Notes: a model not told the origin generated them from the sequence alone. DNA of 35,241 nucleotides from CAZPUR01 sp964589815 (GCA_964589815.1 CAZPUR010000012.1:1-35241); one strand, 5' to 3'. Numbered from the stretch's first letter, positions 7,762 to 15,598 are shown. Translations and numbers: made by a program.

Positions 7762-8414
7762 AATAGCTCTAAAAAATTCTTAATTAATTGGAAACTATTA
7801 AAACTGGCTAACTTCACAAATTTATTAAAATCAATTTCGGCTGAACTGTCCGCCTTATCTGAAATAGATTTAACTACAATAAAAGGAATTTGATTAATTT
7901 TACAAACCTGGGCCACGGAGCCGCTTTCCATGTCAATCGCCTGGCATTTGAATTCTTTAAAAATTGCTTTCACTTTCTTTCTGTTGCCAATAAAAGTGTC
8001 TCCGGTACCAATCCTGCCTTTAAAAACCAAGGGTTTATGTTTTTTAAAATCCCTAAAATGAGTTAGATTAAAAGCCTGAAGTAGCAAGGAGTTAGATTTT
8101 TTATTTGTTTTGAGAAAAAGCATATCAGTAAAAAGAATCCGGCCTTTTTCATAACCAAAAGCAGTAGCATCCACATCCCATTGAAAGACTTCATCAGCAA
8201 TAATAAAATCTCCAATTTTTAACTTAGGGTTGGCTGCGCCCGCCACGCCGGTCATCATGACCAAGTCGGGTGAAAATTGGTCGATTACTTCCTGGGTTTT
8301 AGCGGCCGCATTCACTTTGCCTACACCGCAAGTAACTAATTTAATCTTCTTGTCTTTCAATCTTAAAAATGATTCTAGTTCTTCTTTTAGGGCAGCAATA
8401 ATAACAATTTTCAT
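7758..8414 (-). CDS. mtnN: 5'-methylthioadenosine/S-adenosylhomocysteine nucleosidase
   Basis: Hydrolyses MTA and SAH to adenine plus the thioribosyl product. The 218-aa protein matches the family's usual length. IIAALKEELE carries the Glu of the catalytic pair, GVAGAANPKLKIGD is the phosphorylase/nucleosidase-fold core, IGTGDTFI follows, and AIDMESGSVAQVC and SISDKAD contain the Met-Glu ribose contact and the catalytic Asp. It starts just after ybaB and overlaps the phosphoribosyltransferase by 4 nt. Having this enzyme beside ahcY gives two routes for SAH removal, one ending in adenine and one in adenosine. Confidence 0.93.
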   Translation of the reverse strand: MKIVIIAALKEELESFLRLKDKKIKLVTCGVGKVNAAAKTQEVIDQFSPDLVMMTGVAGAANPKLKIGDFIIADEVFQWDVDATAFGYEKGRILFTDMLFLKTNKKSNSLLLQAFNLTHFRDFKKHKPLVFKGRIGTGDTFIGNRKKVKAIFKEFKCQAIDMESGSVAQVCKINQIPFIVVKSISDKADSSAEIDFNKFVKLASFNSFQLIKNFLELL

Positions 8415-8415
8415 T

Positions 8416-8703
8416 TCACCCCATCATGCCTTTTAGCATGCCAGTTAAGCCCCCGCTCATATCCTGAAGTTTTTTGGCGGCTACCTCCTGGGATTTTTTA
8501 ATCGCTTTATTAATTACATCGACTGCCTTGTTATTAACCATACCGTCAATTTCCAATTCTTTAATTTTTTGATCGCCGGTAACTACCACCTTAACGCCCT
8601 CGTCAACCATTTCAATTTCCTCTTTTTTCAATTCTTTCTGAATCTTAACCGCTTGAGCTCGCATTTTATTTAACTCAGCTAATTGTTTAAATTTATCAAA
8701 CAT
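8416..8703 (-). CDS. ybaB: YbaB/EbfC family nucleoid-associated protein
   Basis: Small DNA-binding protein of 95 aa, usual partner of dnaX and recR. It begins MFDKFKQLAELNKMRAQA, has the family's central VVVTGDQKIKELEID strand region and a Gly/Met-rich tail (MSGGLTGMLKGMMG). A strong Shine-Dalgarno, AAAGGAGGTG, precedes the ATG by about 8 nt and directly follows the 44-nt palindrome. The order dnaX-ybaB is conserved, but the next gene is the SAH nucleosidase rather than recR. Confidence 0.93.
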   Translation of the reverse strand: MFDKFKQLAELNKMRAQAVKIQKELKKEEIEMVDEGVKVVVTGDQKIKELEIDGMVNNKAVDVINKAIKKSQEVAAKKLQDMSGGLTGMLKGMMG

Positions 8704-8720
8704 AAAATTTCACCTCCTTT

Positions 8721-8764
8721 ACCCGTCTAAATTTCAGGCGATATGGCCTGAGATTTTGTCGGGT
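8721..8764. repeat. 44-nt imperfect palindrome, copy 1 (end of dnaX / leader of ybaB)
   Basis: Two 19-nt arms pair at 16 of 19 positions around a 6-nt loop; the inner stem is TCAGGC/GCCTGA. It matches 10718-10761 at 43 of 44 positions, and the identity continues 8 nt further into the AAAGGAGG Shine-Dalgarno. It encodes the last residues of DnaX (PDKISGHIA, then TGA) and forms the 5' leader of ybaB. As RNA it would fold into a long hairpin just before the ribosome binding site. Confidence 0.9.
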
Positions 8765-10125
8765 TTCAATCTATATTTTACTTTTAAACTTCTGCCAAAA
8801 ACGTCCTTTATTCTTTTCTCTACCAAGGCCACATAATCATCAATCATCAATTTATTTTTGTGGAATTCATAAAAAACTTCAACTATTAATTTATTATCAG
8901 TGATTTGTTTAAATTCGGTAGATTTCAATAAAGCCTCAAGACTATGATTGTCTTTTTTCAGTAATCCCAAAACTTCCTGCCATTTATTTAAATTATCTTG
9001 ATCATTGATTTTTGCTCTTTTTTTATTATATTTTAATTTTGAACTTTTAATTTCAATTTTGCTCTTTGCATTTTGCTCTTTGCACTTGAAATTTATAATG
9101 GCTAATTCTAAAGGCAATTGAGGAATAACGGCTCCTTTTAATTGCCTGCCGGCTTGGTCAAAAAGAGAAATCAAATTTTGAATTTCTGTTATGTTAAAGT
9201 CCAAGCTCCTGGTCTGTTCTTCTGCTACCTGGTATTTAATTAATAAAAACTGGCGCAATTTTTCTAAAATATCTCTGATTAAATCTTTCAAGTCAAAACC
9301 TTTTTTCACTGCTTGATCTAAAAGCTTCAGGGCTTGAGTTTGATTTTTCAAAGATAAAGCTAAAAGAATCTTTTCAGCACTGTCTCCTTGCTGGAGCAGA
9401 AAAATCCGGGCTTGTTTTTCTGTAATGATTTTGCCCTGAAAACTTAATTGCTGTAAAATTTTTGAGGCATCACGAAAACTACTTTCGGCTTTCTTGGCAA
9501 TCAGGTTGAGAACTTTGGGAGAAACTCTTAGCTCCTCCCCTTTAACAATTCTTTTCAAAGAACGTATGATTTCTTCCTCTGTCGCTAAAGTAAAATCAAA
9601 TCTCTGACAGCGGGAAATAATCGTTTCCGGGAGCTTGTGAAGTTCAGTGGTGCACAAAATAAAAAAAGCGTGTTCTGGAGGTTCTTCTAGGGTCTTAAGC
9701 AAAGCATTAAATGCCTCCTTGGTTAACATATGAACTTCATCAATGACATAAACTTTTTTAGTAAAACTTGAGGGTGCCAGTTTGATTTTCTCCTTCAGCT
9801 CCCTGACATCATCAATCCCTCGATTGGAAGCAGCATCAATTTCAATCAAATCCAAGGCCGTACCTTTAATAATGCTTTGGCAAACTTCACATTTATTGCA
9901 AGGCTCAATATTTTTTCGCGGCTGGCTTTTTGGCCTCTCACAATTGAGCACTTTAGCTACAATTCTGGCAGCGCTGGTTTTACCTAATCCTTTAGGTCCA
10001 GAAAAAAGCAAAGCGTGAGGCATTGATTTAGACGTCAACAAAGCCATCAATTGCTCTCTGATATAATCTAGGTCAAGTTGGGAAATTTTCTGAGGACGGT
10101 ATTTTAGATAATAAACTTCACTCAT
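8734..10125 (-). CDS. dnaX: DNA polymerase III subunit gamma/tau
   Basis: Clamp-loader ATPase of the replicative polymerase. The 463-aa protein starts EVYYLKYRPQ, has Walker A GPKGLGKTS (residues 43-51), a zinc module with cysteines in NCERPK and CNKCEVC, Walker B VIDEVHML, a sensor region TTELHKLPETI and the SRC motif ISRCQRFDF. Residues ~344-372 form a K/S-rich linker (KCKEQNAKSKIEIKSSKLK) that looks repeat-derived and overlaps the domain boundary. The C-terminal nine residues come from the 44-nt palindrome. It overlaps ybeY by 8 nt. At 463 aa it is closer to gamma length than to full tau. Confidence 0.96.
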   Translation of the reverse strand: MSEVYYLKYRPQKISQLDLDYIREQLMALLTSKSMPHALLFSGPKGLGKTSAARIVAKVLNCERPKSQPRKNIEPCNKCEVCQSIIKGTALDLIEIDAASNRGIDDVRELKEKIKLAPSSFTKKVYVIDEVHMLTKEAFNALLKTLEEPPEHAFFILCTTELHKLPETIISRCQRFDFTLATEEEIIRSLKRIVKGEELRVSPKVLNLIAKKAESSFRDASKILQQLSFQGKIITEKQARIFLLQQGDSAEKILLALSLKNQTQALKLLDQAVKKGFDLKDLIRDILEKLRQFLLIKYQVAEEQTRSLDFNITEIQNLISLFDQAGRQLKGAVIPQLPLELAIINFKCKEQNAKSKIEIKSSKLKYNKKRAKINDQDNLNKWQEVLGLLKKDNHSLEALLKSTEFKQITDNKLIVEVFYEFHKNKLMIDDYVALVEKRIKDVFGRSLKVKYRLKPDKISGHIA

Positions 10126-10498
10126 GATGGATTCCCAATAAATGAAGCAATCCGTGCTCTACTAATTTAGCTATTTCTTCATCCACCAGAATATTATACT
10201 GACCTGCCTGTTTGCGCGCCTGCGGAAAAGAAATTACCACATCTCCCAAGCATAACCTTTGTCGAACCGGAAATAACTCTTTCCCTTCTGTTTGAGAAAA
10301 AGATAAAACGTCCGTGGTTTCCTCTTTGCCGCGATATTTTTTGTTAAGCTGTTTCATCTTCCGGTCGCCCACAAACAAAATGCTCACTTCGGTATCGGCG
10401 GTGACGCCCCTGTTTTTTAAAACTTTGATGGCTTGACGTCGGATTCTCTTTCTATCCACTGGATAACGCGAATCTGACTGAATTAGAACTTTAATCAC
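10118..10498 (-). CDS. ybeY: Endoribonuclease YbeY (rRNA maturation factor)
   Basis: Zinc-dependent RNase needed for 16S rRNA 3'-end maturation and ribosome quality control. The 126-aa protein has SILFVGDRKMKQLNKKYRG, the TTDVLSFSQ motif and the metal-binding HGLLHLLGIHHE with its H-x3-H-x5-H spacing. It uses a GTG start overlapping the TGA of rpsU (GTGA). It stops immediately after the last histidine, where most homologues (about 150 aa) continue with a C-terminal helix, so it is a short form; the zinc ligands are complete. It overlaps dnaX by 8 nt. Confidence 0.93.
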   Translation of the reverse strand: MIKVLIQSDSRYPVDRKRIRRQAIKVLKNRGVTADTEVSILFVGDRKMKQLNKKYRGKEETTDVLSFSQTEGKELFPVRQRLCLGDVVISFPQARKQAGQYNILVDEEIAKLVEHGLLHLLGIHHE

Positions 10499-10692
10499 CT
10501 TGCTCCTTTTTTGGGCTTTCTTTTTTTTCTTCTCTTATCTGATAGTCTTTCTTTTTTAAGCACTGAGGGTTTTTTATAAAATTCTTTTTCCTTTATCTCC
10601 GTTAGAATCTGGTCCTGCTGGACTATTTTTTTAAATTTTCTGATCACTTGACTAGTGGTATCACCTGGATCAGCTTTAACCACAATTACCAT
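10495..10692 (-). CDS. rpsU: Small ribosomal subunit protein bS21
   Basis: A 65-aa very basic protein of the 30S platform, near the anti-Shine-Dalgarno. The pattern of a short N-terminal strand, FKKIVQQDQILTEIKEKEF and a lysine/arginine tail (KKERLSDKRRKKRKPKKG) is typical of bS21. The ATG is preceded by AAAGGAGGGAGG, placed right after copy 2 of the 44-nt palindrome, which may control it. The neighbourhood rpsU-ybeY-dnaX links translation and replication genes. Confidence 0.92.
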   Translation of the reverse strand: MVIVVKADPGDTTSQVIRKFKKIVQQDQILTEIKEKEFYKKPSVLKKERLSDKRRKKRKPKKGAR

Positions 10693-10717
10693 TACTTATC
10701 CGGCACCTCCCTCCTTT

Positions 10718-10761
10718 ACCCGTCTAAATTTCAGGCGATATAGCCTGAGATTTTGTCGGGT
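10718..10761. repeat. 44-nt imperfect palindrome, copy 2 (end of HIT gene / leader of rpsU)
   Basis: The same element as at 8721-8764 with a single A/G difference in the loop. Here it encodes the last residues of the HIT protein (PTKSQAISPEI, then TAG) in a different reading frame from that used by dnaX. It is followed by AAAGGAGG for rpsU. Use of two frames shows that DNA or RNA structure, not the peptide, is what is conserved. Confidence 0.9.
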
Positions 10762-11161
10762 GAACTTCCTTTAATATCTTTCCTGCAATTTTCTGCATTT
10801 CGTGTTTATTAATTTTCTTAATATTCCCTGGCGTAACAAAACCCCCGTGGCCATCATTTTTAAATCTAGGCAAAACGTGAATATGGGCATGTTCAACTTC
10901 AAAACCTGCAGTTAAAAATAAAACTGTGATCGGTTTATCCAGAACCTTCATTTGGGCTAAAGCAACCTTATTAGCTGCTCGCCAAAACCCGGCCACGTCT
11001 TCTACCTGCCAAACCCAACGATAATGTTTTTTAGGGATAACTAAAGTATGCCCAGGATTAAAAGGTCTAATATCCAAGAACCCTAGAAAATCCTTATCTT
11101 CATAAACTTTATAACAGGGAATTTTCCCTTTAACGATGTTACAGAAAATGCAGTTATTCAT
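10724..11161 (-). CDS. HIT-family (histidine triad) nucleotide hydrolase/transferase
   Basis: A 145-aa HIT protein of the Hint/Fhit superfamily, which cleaves nucleotide phosphoramidates or dinucleoside polyphosphates. It starts CIFCNIVKGKIPCYKVYED with a CxxC, has FNPGHTLVIPKKHY, and carries the triad HAHIHVLPR (H-x-H-x-H), the middle histidine region being the nucleophile. The C-terminal ~10 residues are encoded by the 44-nt palindrome and look like an unneeded tail. It lies between the DHH-like gene and rpsU. Confidence 0.93.
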   Translation of the reverse strand: MNNCIFCNIVKGKIPCYKVYEDKDFLGFLDIRPFNPGHTLVIPKKHYRWVWQVEDVAGFWRAANKVALAQMKVLDKPITVLFLTAGFEVEHAHIHVLPRFKNDGHGGFVTPGNIKKINKHEMQKIAGKILKEVHPTKSQAISPEI

Positions 11162-11172
11162 ATAAATTGGAA

Positions 11173-11190
11173 TACTTCAGGCTTGAAGTA
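11173..11190. repeat. Short hairpin at the end of the DHH-like gene
   Basis: TACTTCA-GGCT-TGAAGTA is an inverted repeat with 7-bp arms overlapping the last codons and stop of the DHH-like gene. No U-tract follows, so it is not a clear terminator. The next gene begins 15 nt beyond the stop. Confidence 0.5.
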
Positions 11191-12010
11191 CTTCAATCAC
11201 TTTTTTTAAACTCAATTTGCTAGGTTTCATTTTTTGATTTTTGGTTGACCCATTCAAGAGCATTCTTCTGGAAACATGTAAAAACCAAGTCGCTTCCGGA
11301 TCCAGCTTTTCCAACTTCTTTTTCGCCTCAGTTAAATCCACCGCTTTATCTGGCCGGCCTTTAATCCGGATATGCTCGGTTTTACTATCTTTTTGCACTA
11401 CCAAAACATAACCCAGTTTCTGTCCTAATTTTAACACTTCATTGGTTTGAGTTAAACAGCCAATGGCTTTTCCCCATTTTGTTTCAAATTCCGTTCCTTC
11501 AGTTAATTCTTCTCTGGCTTTATTTTTTATTTTCAAGCTGGAATGAATTCCATCTAAACACCTCAGACCCAATTCTATTAAATCATTATCATTGGCCTTT
11601 CCTGCATTTTTTAGTCCGTCAAGAAGTTGGTCCAATTGAAAGTTATATCTGTCCGCTTCAGGCTCGGGCCATAAACATTCTCCGAAGTGATCAATTTGGC
11701 GCACGACTTCAATTAATTGAAGTAAGGCTTTATCATCAATAAGATGATTATATTTTGACTTTAAATAATTAAATACTAACTTAGCGGCGCACGTTTTTGA
11801 ATTTAAATGATGATGGTCAAATCTTCCCATGCCTGTATCCACATGAATAATATTTTCATCTTCATCTGCCTTGGTATTTTTGTAGGTTTCGCCAGCCGCT
11901 ACAAATACAACTTTGGCCTCTTTAAAATCAGAATCAAATCTTTTTAAAAGCCAAGTCGAACAAATAGCATCTAAATCAGGATTGAAATGAGTGACAATAA
12001 TTTTTCCCAT
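11177..12010 (-). CDS. DHH-like/MYG1-like putative metal-dependent phosphoesterase
   Basis: A 277-aa protein starting MGKIIVTHFNPDLDAICSTWLL. The N-terminal THFNPDLDAI recalls motif I of DHH phosphoesterases and VDTGMGRFDHHHL (about residues 56-68) carries a DHH triad that also resembles the RFDHH of MYG1-type exonucleases. A further VRQIDHFGE could add a metal ligand. The classical DHHA1 C-terminal glycine motif is not seen. The open frame reaches a TTG at 12049; I prefer the ATG at 12010 because the motif begins directly after it. Substrate unknown; DHH relatives act on cyclic dinucleotides, oligonucleotides or pyrophosphate. Confidence 0.6.
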   Translation of the reverse strand: MGKIIVTHFNPDLDAICSTWLLKRFDSDFKEAKVVFVAAGETYKNTKADEDENIIHVDTGMGRFDHHHLNSKTCAAKLVFNYLKSKYNHLIDDKALLQLIEVVRQIDHFGECLWPEPEADRYNFQLDQLLDGLKNAGKANDNDLIELGLRCLDGIHSSLKIKNKAREELTEGTEFETKWGKAIGCLTQTNEVLKLGQKLGYVLVVQKDSKTEHIRIKGRPDKAVDLTEAKKKLEKLDPEATWFLHVSRRMLLNGSTKNQKMKPSKLSLKKVIEVLQA

Positions 12011-12060
12011 AGTAAAATTTAGTATAAAGTTTTTAAGGCTTTTTAACAAGTGGAAATTAC

Positions 12061-12096
12061 ACTCTAGTATATAAAGTATACTAAGTATACTAGAGT
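12061..12096. repeat. Inverted repeat at the end of proS
   Basis: Arms ACTCTAGTAT and ATACTAGAGT enclose a 16-nt AT-rich centre that itself contains TATACT/AGTATA. It overlaps the proS stop at 12090. Transcription reads it as a hairpin just after proS. No uridine run follows, so it may be an mRNA-stability or repeat element rather than a terminator. Confidence 0.65.
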
Positions 12097-13328
12097 GAAG
12101 CGTAGATTCTAAGTCTATTAATTAGTTCATTCAGGTCTAGAAGTTCTGTTTTGGCTTTGGATCTTTCTTTCCATTCAATTTTGCTGCCTGATTTTTTAGA
12201 AACCACTAATCTGACGGGAATGCCGATCAGGTCAGCATCGCTAAATTTTTCTCCGGCATTAACTTCTTCCCGATCATCCCATAAAACCTCTATACCCTCT
12301 TTTTCTAAAGCATCATAAATTTTCTTACCATTAACGCCGTCAAGGTTGATGAGATGAACACCAAAAGGAGCAACTGACTTAGGCCAAATTATTCCTTTTT
12401 CATCATTGTACTTTTCTACAATCACCCCTACTAATCTAGTGGTACCAATACCATAGCAACCCATAATAGGATAAACTTTTTTTCCTTTATCGTCTAAAAT
12501 ATAAAATTCAAAATCCTTAGTATATTTTTGACCCAGATCAAAAACATTACCCACCTCAGAAGCTCGGGCAAGATTAAGCCTGCCCTTTTTACACCTAGGG
12601 CAACCCGCACCTTTTTTAAACTTGGCAATATCCAAATTAATACAATACTCACAACTATTACAATACAAAATGTCATCTTCACCCGCATCAGTTAGAACCA
12701 TAAATTCATAAGATATTTTTTCAGAAAATGAACCTCCGGAAGCTTCAGTTACTTTGGCGGTTAAACCACACCGCTGAAAAACCTTTAAATAGGCTTTTTT
12801 AGCTTGTTCATAAAAAATCTCAAAATCTTTCTGATTGAGATGAAAACTATATAAATCTTTCATGCCGAATTCTTTTCCCCTTAAAACTCCTGATTTGGCT
12901 CGAAGTTCGTCCCGATATTTTTCCTGAATCTGATAGACAAAAACAGGTAAGTCTTTATAAGAATTAACATATTCTTTAACTAAAGGAGTAATTACTTCTT
13001 CATGGCTTAGACCTAAGGCATAATCCTTTTTTGTCCGGCTTTTGATTTTAAAAAGAACATCAATATTATTCCATCCTCTAGTTTGTTTCCAATTTTCTGC
13101 GGGCTGCAGAGCGGGAAGAAATACCTCTTGTCCGCCAATATTATTCATTTCTTCTCTAATAATATTCTCGATCTTTCTTAAAACTCTTAGGCCTAAAGGT
13201 AAATAACTATAAACTCCGGCCATTAACTTATTAACAAATCCTGCTCTAATTAAAAGCTGCGCATTTTTAGTTAATTCGTCTTTGGGAGTTTTTTTCTTGG
13301 TTTTAGTAAAAAGTTTTGAATATTGCAT
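12090..13328 (-). CDS. proS: Prolyl-tRNA synthetase, short form without editing domain
   Basis: Class II synthetase for tRNA-Pro. The 412-aa protein has motif 1-type LMAGVYSYLPLGLRVLRKIENIIREEM, motif 2 region EKYRDELRAKSGVLRGKEFGMKDLYSFH, and motif 3 PIMGCYGIGTTRLVG, followed by the anticodon-binding domain. The ~180-residue INS editing domain of standard bacterial ProS is missing; in its place is a small cysteine module (CNSCEYC and CPRC), probably a zinc ribbon. It follows rseP, the usual partner in rpsB-tsf-frr-rseP-proS clusters. Charging of alanine onto tRNA-Pro would then need a separate editing factor. Confidence 0.96.
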   Translation of the reverse strand: MQYSKLFTKTKKKTPKDELTKNAQLLIRAGFVNKLMAGVYSYLPLGLRVLRKIENIIREEMNNIGGQEVFLPALQPAENWKQTRGWNNIDVLFKIKSRTKKDYALGLSHEEVITPLVKEYVNSYKDLPVFVYQIQEKYRDELRAKSGVLRGKEFGMKDLYSFHLNQKDFEIFYEQAKKAYLKVFQRCGLTAKVTEASGGSFSEKISYEFMVLTDAGEDDILYCNSCEYCINLDIAKFKKGAGCPRCKKGRLNLARASEVGNVFDLGQKYTKDFEFYILDDKGKKVYPIMGCYGIGTTRLVGVIVEKYNDEKGIIWPKSVAPFGVHLINLDGVNGKKIYDALEKEGIEVLWDDREEVNAGEKFSDADLIGIPVRLVVSKKSGSKIEWKERSKAKTELLDLNELINRLRIYASL

Positions 13329-13364
13329 ACCAATATAATATCACTAATTTAATACTATTTTCTA

Positions 13365-14456
13365 CTAAAAAAGTGATTTGAGAAAAGTAATCAAGGGAGA
13401 ATTTTGAAAAAGACGCATCAAATCATTAACCGTTACTAAAACCATCAAACTGAGGAGAAAAATGAAGCCGGCGGCATTAATTACATGTTCGATTCTTTCT
13501 CTTTTTTCTTCTTTGATAAGACCACCTAACAAAGTAAACATTAGGTGGCCGCCGTCCAAGGCAGGAAAAGGCAAAAGATTTAAAACTCCTAAATTAATCG
13601 ATAAAATCCCCACAAACTGGATTAATTCCAAAACCCCTTCTTTGGCCGCGGCCGTGGTCAATTGAAAAATGCCAACTGGTCCGGCCACCTCCGGAGCCAC
13701 GCCGGCAAAAAGCTGTTTTAAGGTCAAAATTACTCCGGACAAAACTAACCAACTCCAAAGCAAGGCTTCTTTCGTTCCATGCCAGGCAGACAAAATGGGC
13801 ATTTGCCACCAGGGATAAAATTTCATTTCTATATCAGTAATCGCCACTCCCAGTCTGCCTTCGCCTACGGGTGGATTTTCTCGAGGCACCAACTTGAACT
13901 CCTGCTCTCTAGTCCTAATTAAAACCGCCTGGCCTTTTTTTTCTTCAAGAACTTTGATAAATTCTTCGATTTTGGTGGCTTTTTTAGCGTCAAGCTCAAT
14001 AATTTGCATGCCCTTGGTTAAGCCAGCGCTGGCGGCCGGACTGTTTTCCATTACCTCCATGACTTGAATGTAGCCTAATGGGGTTGGAATCCCTAATCTA
14101 GAATAAATAATCGAAAAACAAACTATTCCTAAAAAAAGGTTGCCTAAAATCCCTGCCAAAAGTACCGGGATTTTATATTTTTTGGGCTGAGCAAAAAAGG
14201 CTTGTTTTTTCTCTTTTGGTCGCCAATGTTTTTTTTCTGCTTTTTCTTGACCCAAAAGCCTGACAAAACCGCCAAAAGGAATCCAGTTAAGAGAATAAAT
14301 TGTTTCTCCTATTTTTTTGCCCCAGAGACGAGGTGGATAACCAAAACCAAACTCCAAAACTTTAATCCCCACTCTTTTGGCAACTAAAAAATGGCCCAAC
14401 TCATGAACAAAGATTAAAATAGAAAGAACAATTAAAAATATAATAAAGGAAGGCAT
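13365..14456 (-). CDS. rseP: Site-2 protease RseP-like intramembrane zinc metalloprotease
   Basis: M50-family protease that cleaves transmembrane substrates inside the membrane. From the ATG at 14456 the protein has 363 aa: HELGH at residues 18-22 in the first membrane helix, a conserved FGFGYPPRLWGKKIG segment, a PDZ domain around residues 115-190 (VMENSPAASAGLTKG), and the third metal ligand in NLLPFPALDGGHL near 290-302. An upstream TTG at 14477 would add seven residues; the ATG leaves a better-placed hydrophobic start. It lies between frr and proS; uppS, cdsA and dxr, often found there, are absent. Confidence 0.94.
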   Translation of the reverse strand: MPSFIIFLIVLSILIFVHELGHFLVAKRVGIKVLEFGFGYPPRLWGKKIGETIYSLNWIPFGGFVRLLGQEKAEKKHWRPKEKKQAFFAQPKKYKIPVLLAGILGNLFLGIVCFSIIYSRLGIPTPLGYIQVMEVMENSPAASAGLTKGMQIIELDAKKATKIEEFIKVLEEKKGQAVLIRTREQEFKLVPRENPPVGEGRLGVAITDIEMKFYPWWQMPILSAWHGTKEALLWSWLVLSGVILTLKQLFAGVAPEVAGPVGIFQLTTAAAKEGVLELIQFVGILSINLGVLNLLPFPALDGGHLMFTLLGGLIKEEKRERIEHVINAAGFIFLLSLMVLVTVNDLMRLFQNSPLITFLKSLF

Positions 14457-14477
14457 GGATTGTATATAAATTTTCAA

Positions 14478-14585
14478 GCACCAATTTTCAATTTACAATG
14501 AATTTACAATTATTTAATTTTCAAACATTGTAAATTGGTTCATTGAAAATTCAATGAGAATTGGGATTTGAAAATTGTAAATTTC
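14478..14585. repeat. AT-rich inverted-repeat gap between frr and rseP
   Basis: A gap made of copies of CAATTTACAATG and its complement CATTGTAAATTG, plus AATTTTCAA/TTGAAAATT. The arms could form a long weak cruciform or hairpin. It belongs with the AT-rich intergenic repeats at 2181-2337, 26702-26831 and 29456-29562. No coding or promoter signal was seen. Confidence 0.65.
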
Positions 14586-15143
14586 TTAAATGGTCATTAA
14601 TTCTTTTTCTTTATTTTGCCCCATTTCTTCAAATTTAAAACTGGATTCATCAACCAATTTTTGTAGCTCATCTAGCCAGCTTTTAATATCATCTTCAGAA
14701 ATGCCGCCTCCGCCTTCTTGGTCTTCAATCTCTTTTTTAATCTCGTTTCTAACCTGGCGAATTAATTTTCTCCCCGACTCGATCTTTTGGTGAACTAATT
14801 TAACTAAATCTCTTCTAGTTTCTTCAGTTAGAGGCGGAATCTGAATTCTTAACAAATCATTATCAACCACCGGATGTAAGCCTAAATTAGAAGTATTAAT
14901 CGACTTTTCAATTGCCTCTAAAATATTTTTATCCCAGGGCGATATAATTAAAGAATGAGGGTCGGGCGCACTAATTGAAGCCAGTTCTTTAAGCGTCATC
15001 GTCGTTTCATAAGCGGCCACCTTTAAATCTTCAATTAAGTTTGGCTTGGCTCTGCCGGTTTTGACACCTTTTAAATCATCCTCTATCAGTTCAACTACCT
15101 GATTAAGTTGTTCTTGGGCTTTATCTAAAAATTCATTGGTCAT
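14586..15143 (-). CDS. frr: Ribosome recycling factor
   Basis: Splits post-termination ribosomes together with EF-G. The 185-aa length is standard. The protein has the three-helix-bundle pattern with KTGRAKPNLIEDLKV (residues ~28-42), SISAPDPHSLIISPWD and IPPLTEETRRDLVKLV, all hallmark RRF segments. It overlaps tsf by 4 nt (15140-15143). pyrH, which usually sits between tsf and frr, is absent. Confidence 0.97.
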   Translation of the reverse strand: MTNEFLDKAQEQLNQVVELIEDDLKGVKTGRAKPNLIEDLKVAAYETTMTLKELASISAPDPHSLIISPWDKNILEAIEKSINTSNLGLHPVVDNDLLRIQIPPLTEETRRDLVKLVHQKIESGRKLIRQVRNEIKKEIEDQEGGGGISEDDIKSWLDELQKLVDESSFKFEEMGQNKEKELMTI

Positions 15144-15598
15144 TTGGTTGAAACTGCGATTCTGGCTATCTTTTTTATTTTAATATTCTCACCCAATTTA
15201 GCAATTGCTTGGTTAACCAAGTCAGTAATTTTTATTTTAGGATCACGGATATATTCTTGATTAAGTAAAGTTTTTACATCTTTAGGGTTCATGGCGGCTA
15301 CCTGCATGGCAATTTCATAACTTAGTTTTTTAAAATCCTTTGTTTGAGCTACAAAATCAGTTTCGCAATTCAACTGCACCATGGCTCCTACTTGACTATT
15401 GCTATGAATATAGGCTTCTACCATGCCGACTACAGTCGCTCGATCCTGCTTTTTGGCGGCCCTAAGTATACCTTTTTCTTTTAGCCATCTTTTGGCTTTG
15501 TTAAAATCGCCCTTACTTACTTCAAGGGCCTTACGACAATCCATAATCCCGCTGCCTGTTTCTTGGCGTAGTTTTTTAATATCTTCTAAATTAACCAT
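15140..15598 (-). CDS. tsf: Elongation factor Ts, short form
   Basis: Nucleotide exchange factor for EF-Tu. The UBA-like N-terminus (IKKLRQETGSGIMDCRKAL) and the TDFVA exchange motif (CETDFVAQTKDF, residues ~79-90) are clear. At 152 aa it is well below the 200-300 aa of most EF-Ts and has one compact core region, as in other minimal bacterial forms. It lies 32 nt after rpsB and overlaps frr by 4 nt. Confidence 0.95.
   Translation of the reverse strand: MVNLEDIKKLRQETGSGIMDCRKALEVSKGDFNKAKRWLKEKGILRAAKKQDRATVVGMVEAYIHSNSQVGAMVQLNCETDFVAQTKDFKKLSYEIAMQVAAMNPKDVKTLLNQEYIRDPKIKITDLVNQAIAKLGENIKIKKIARIAVSTK

Noticed and set aside
14020..14040. Palindrome GCCAGCGCTGGC in rseP as another inserted element
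   Set aside because: It encodes SPAASAGL, the normal PDZ-domain motif of the family, so it is explained by coding.
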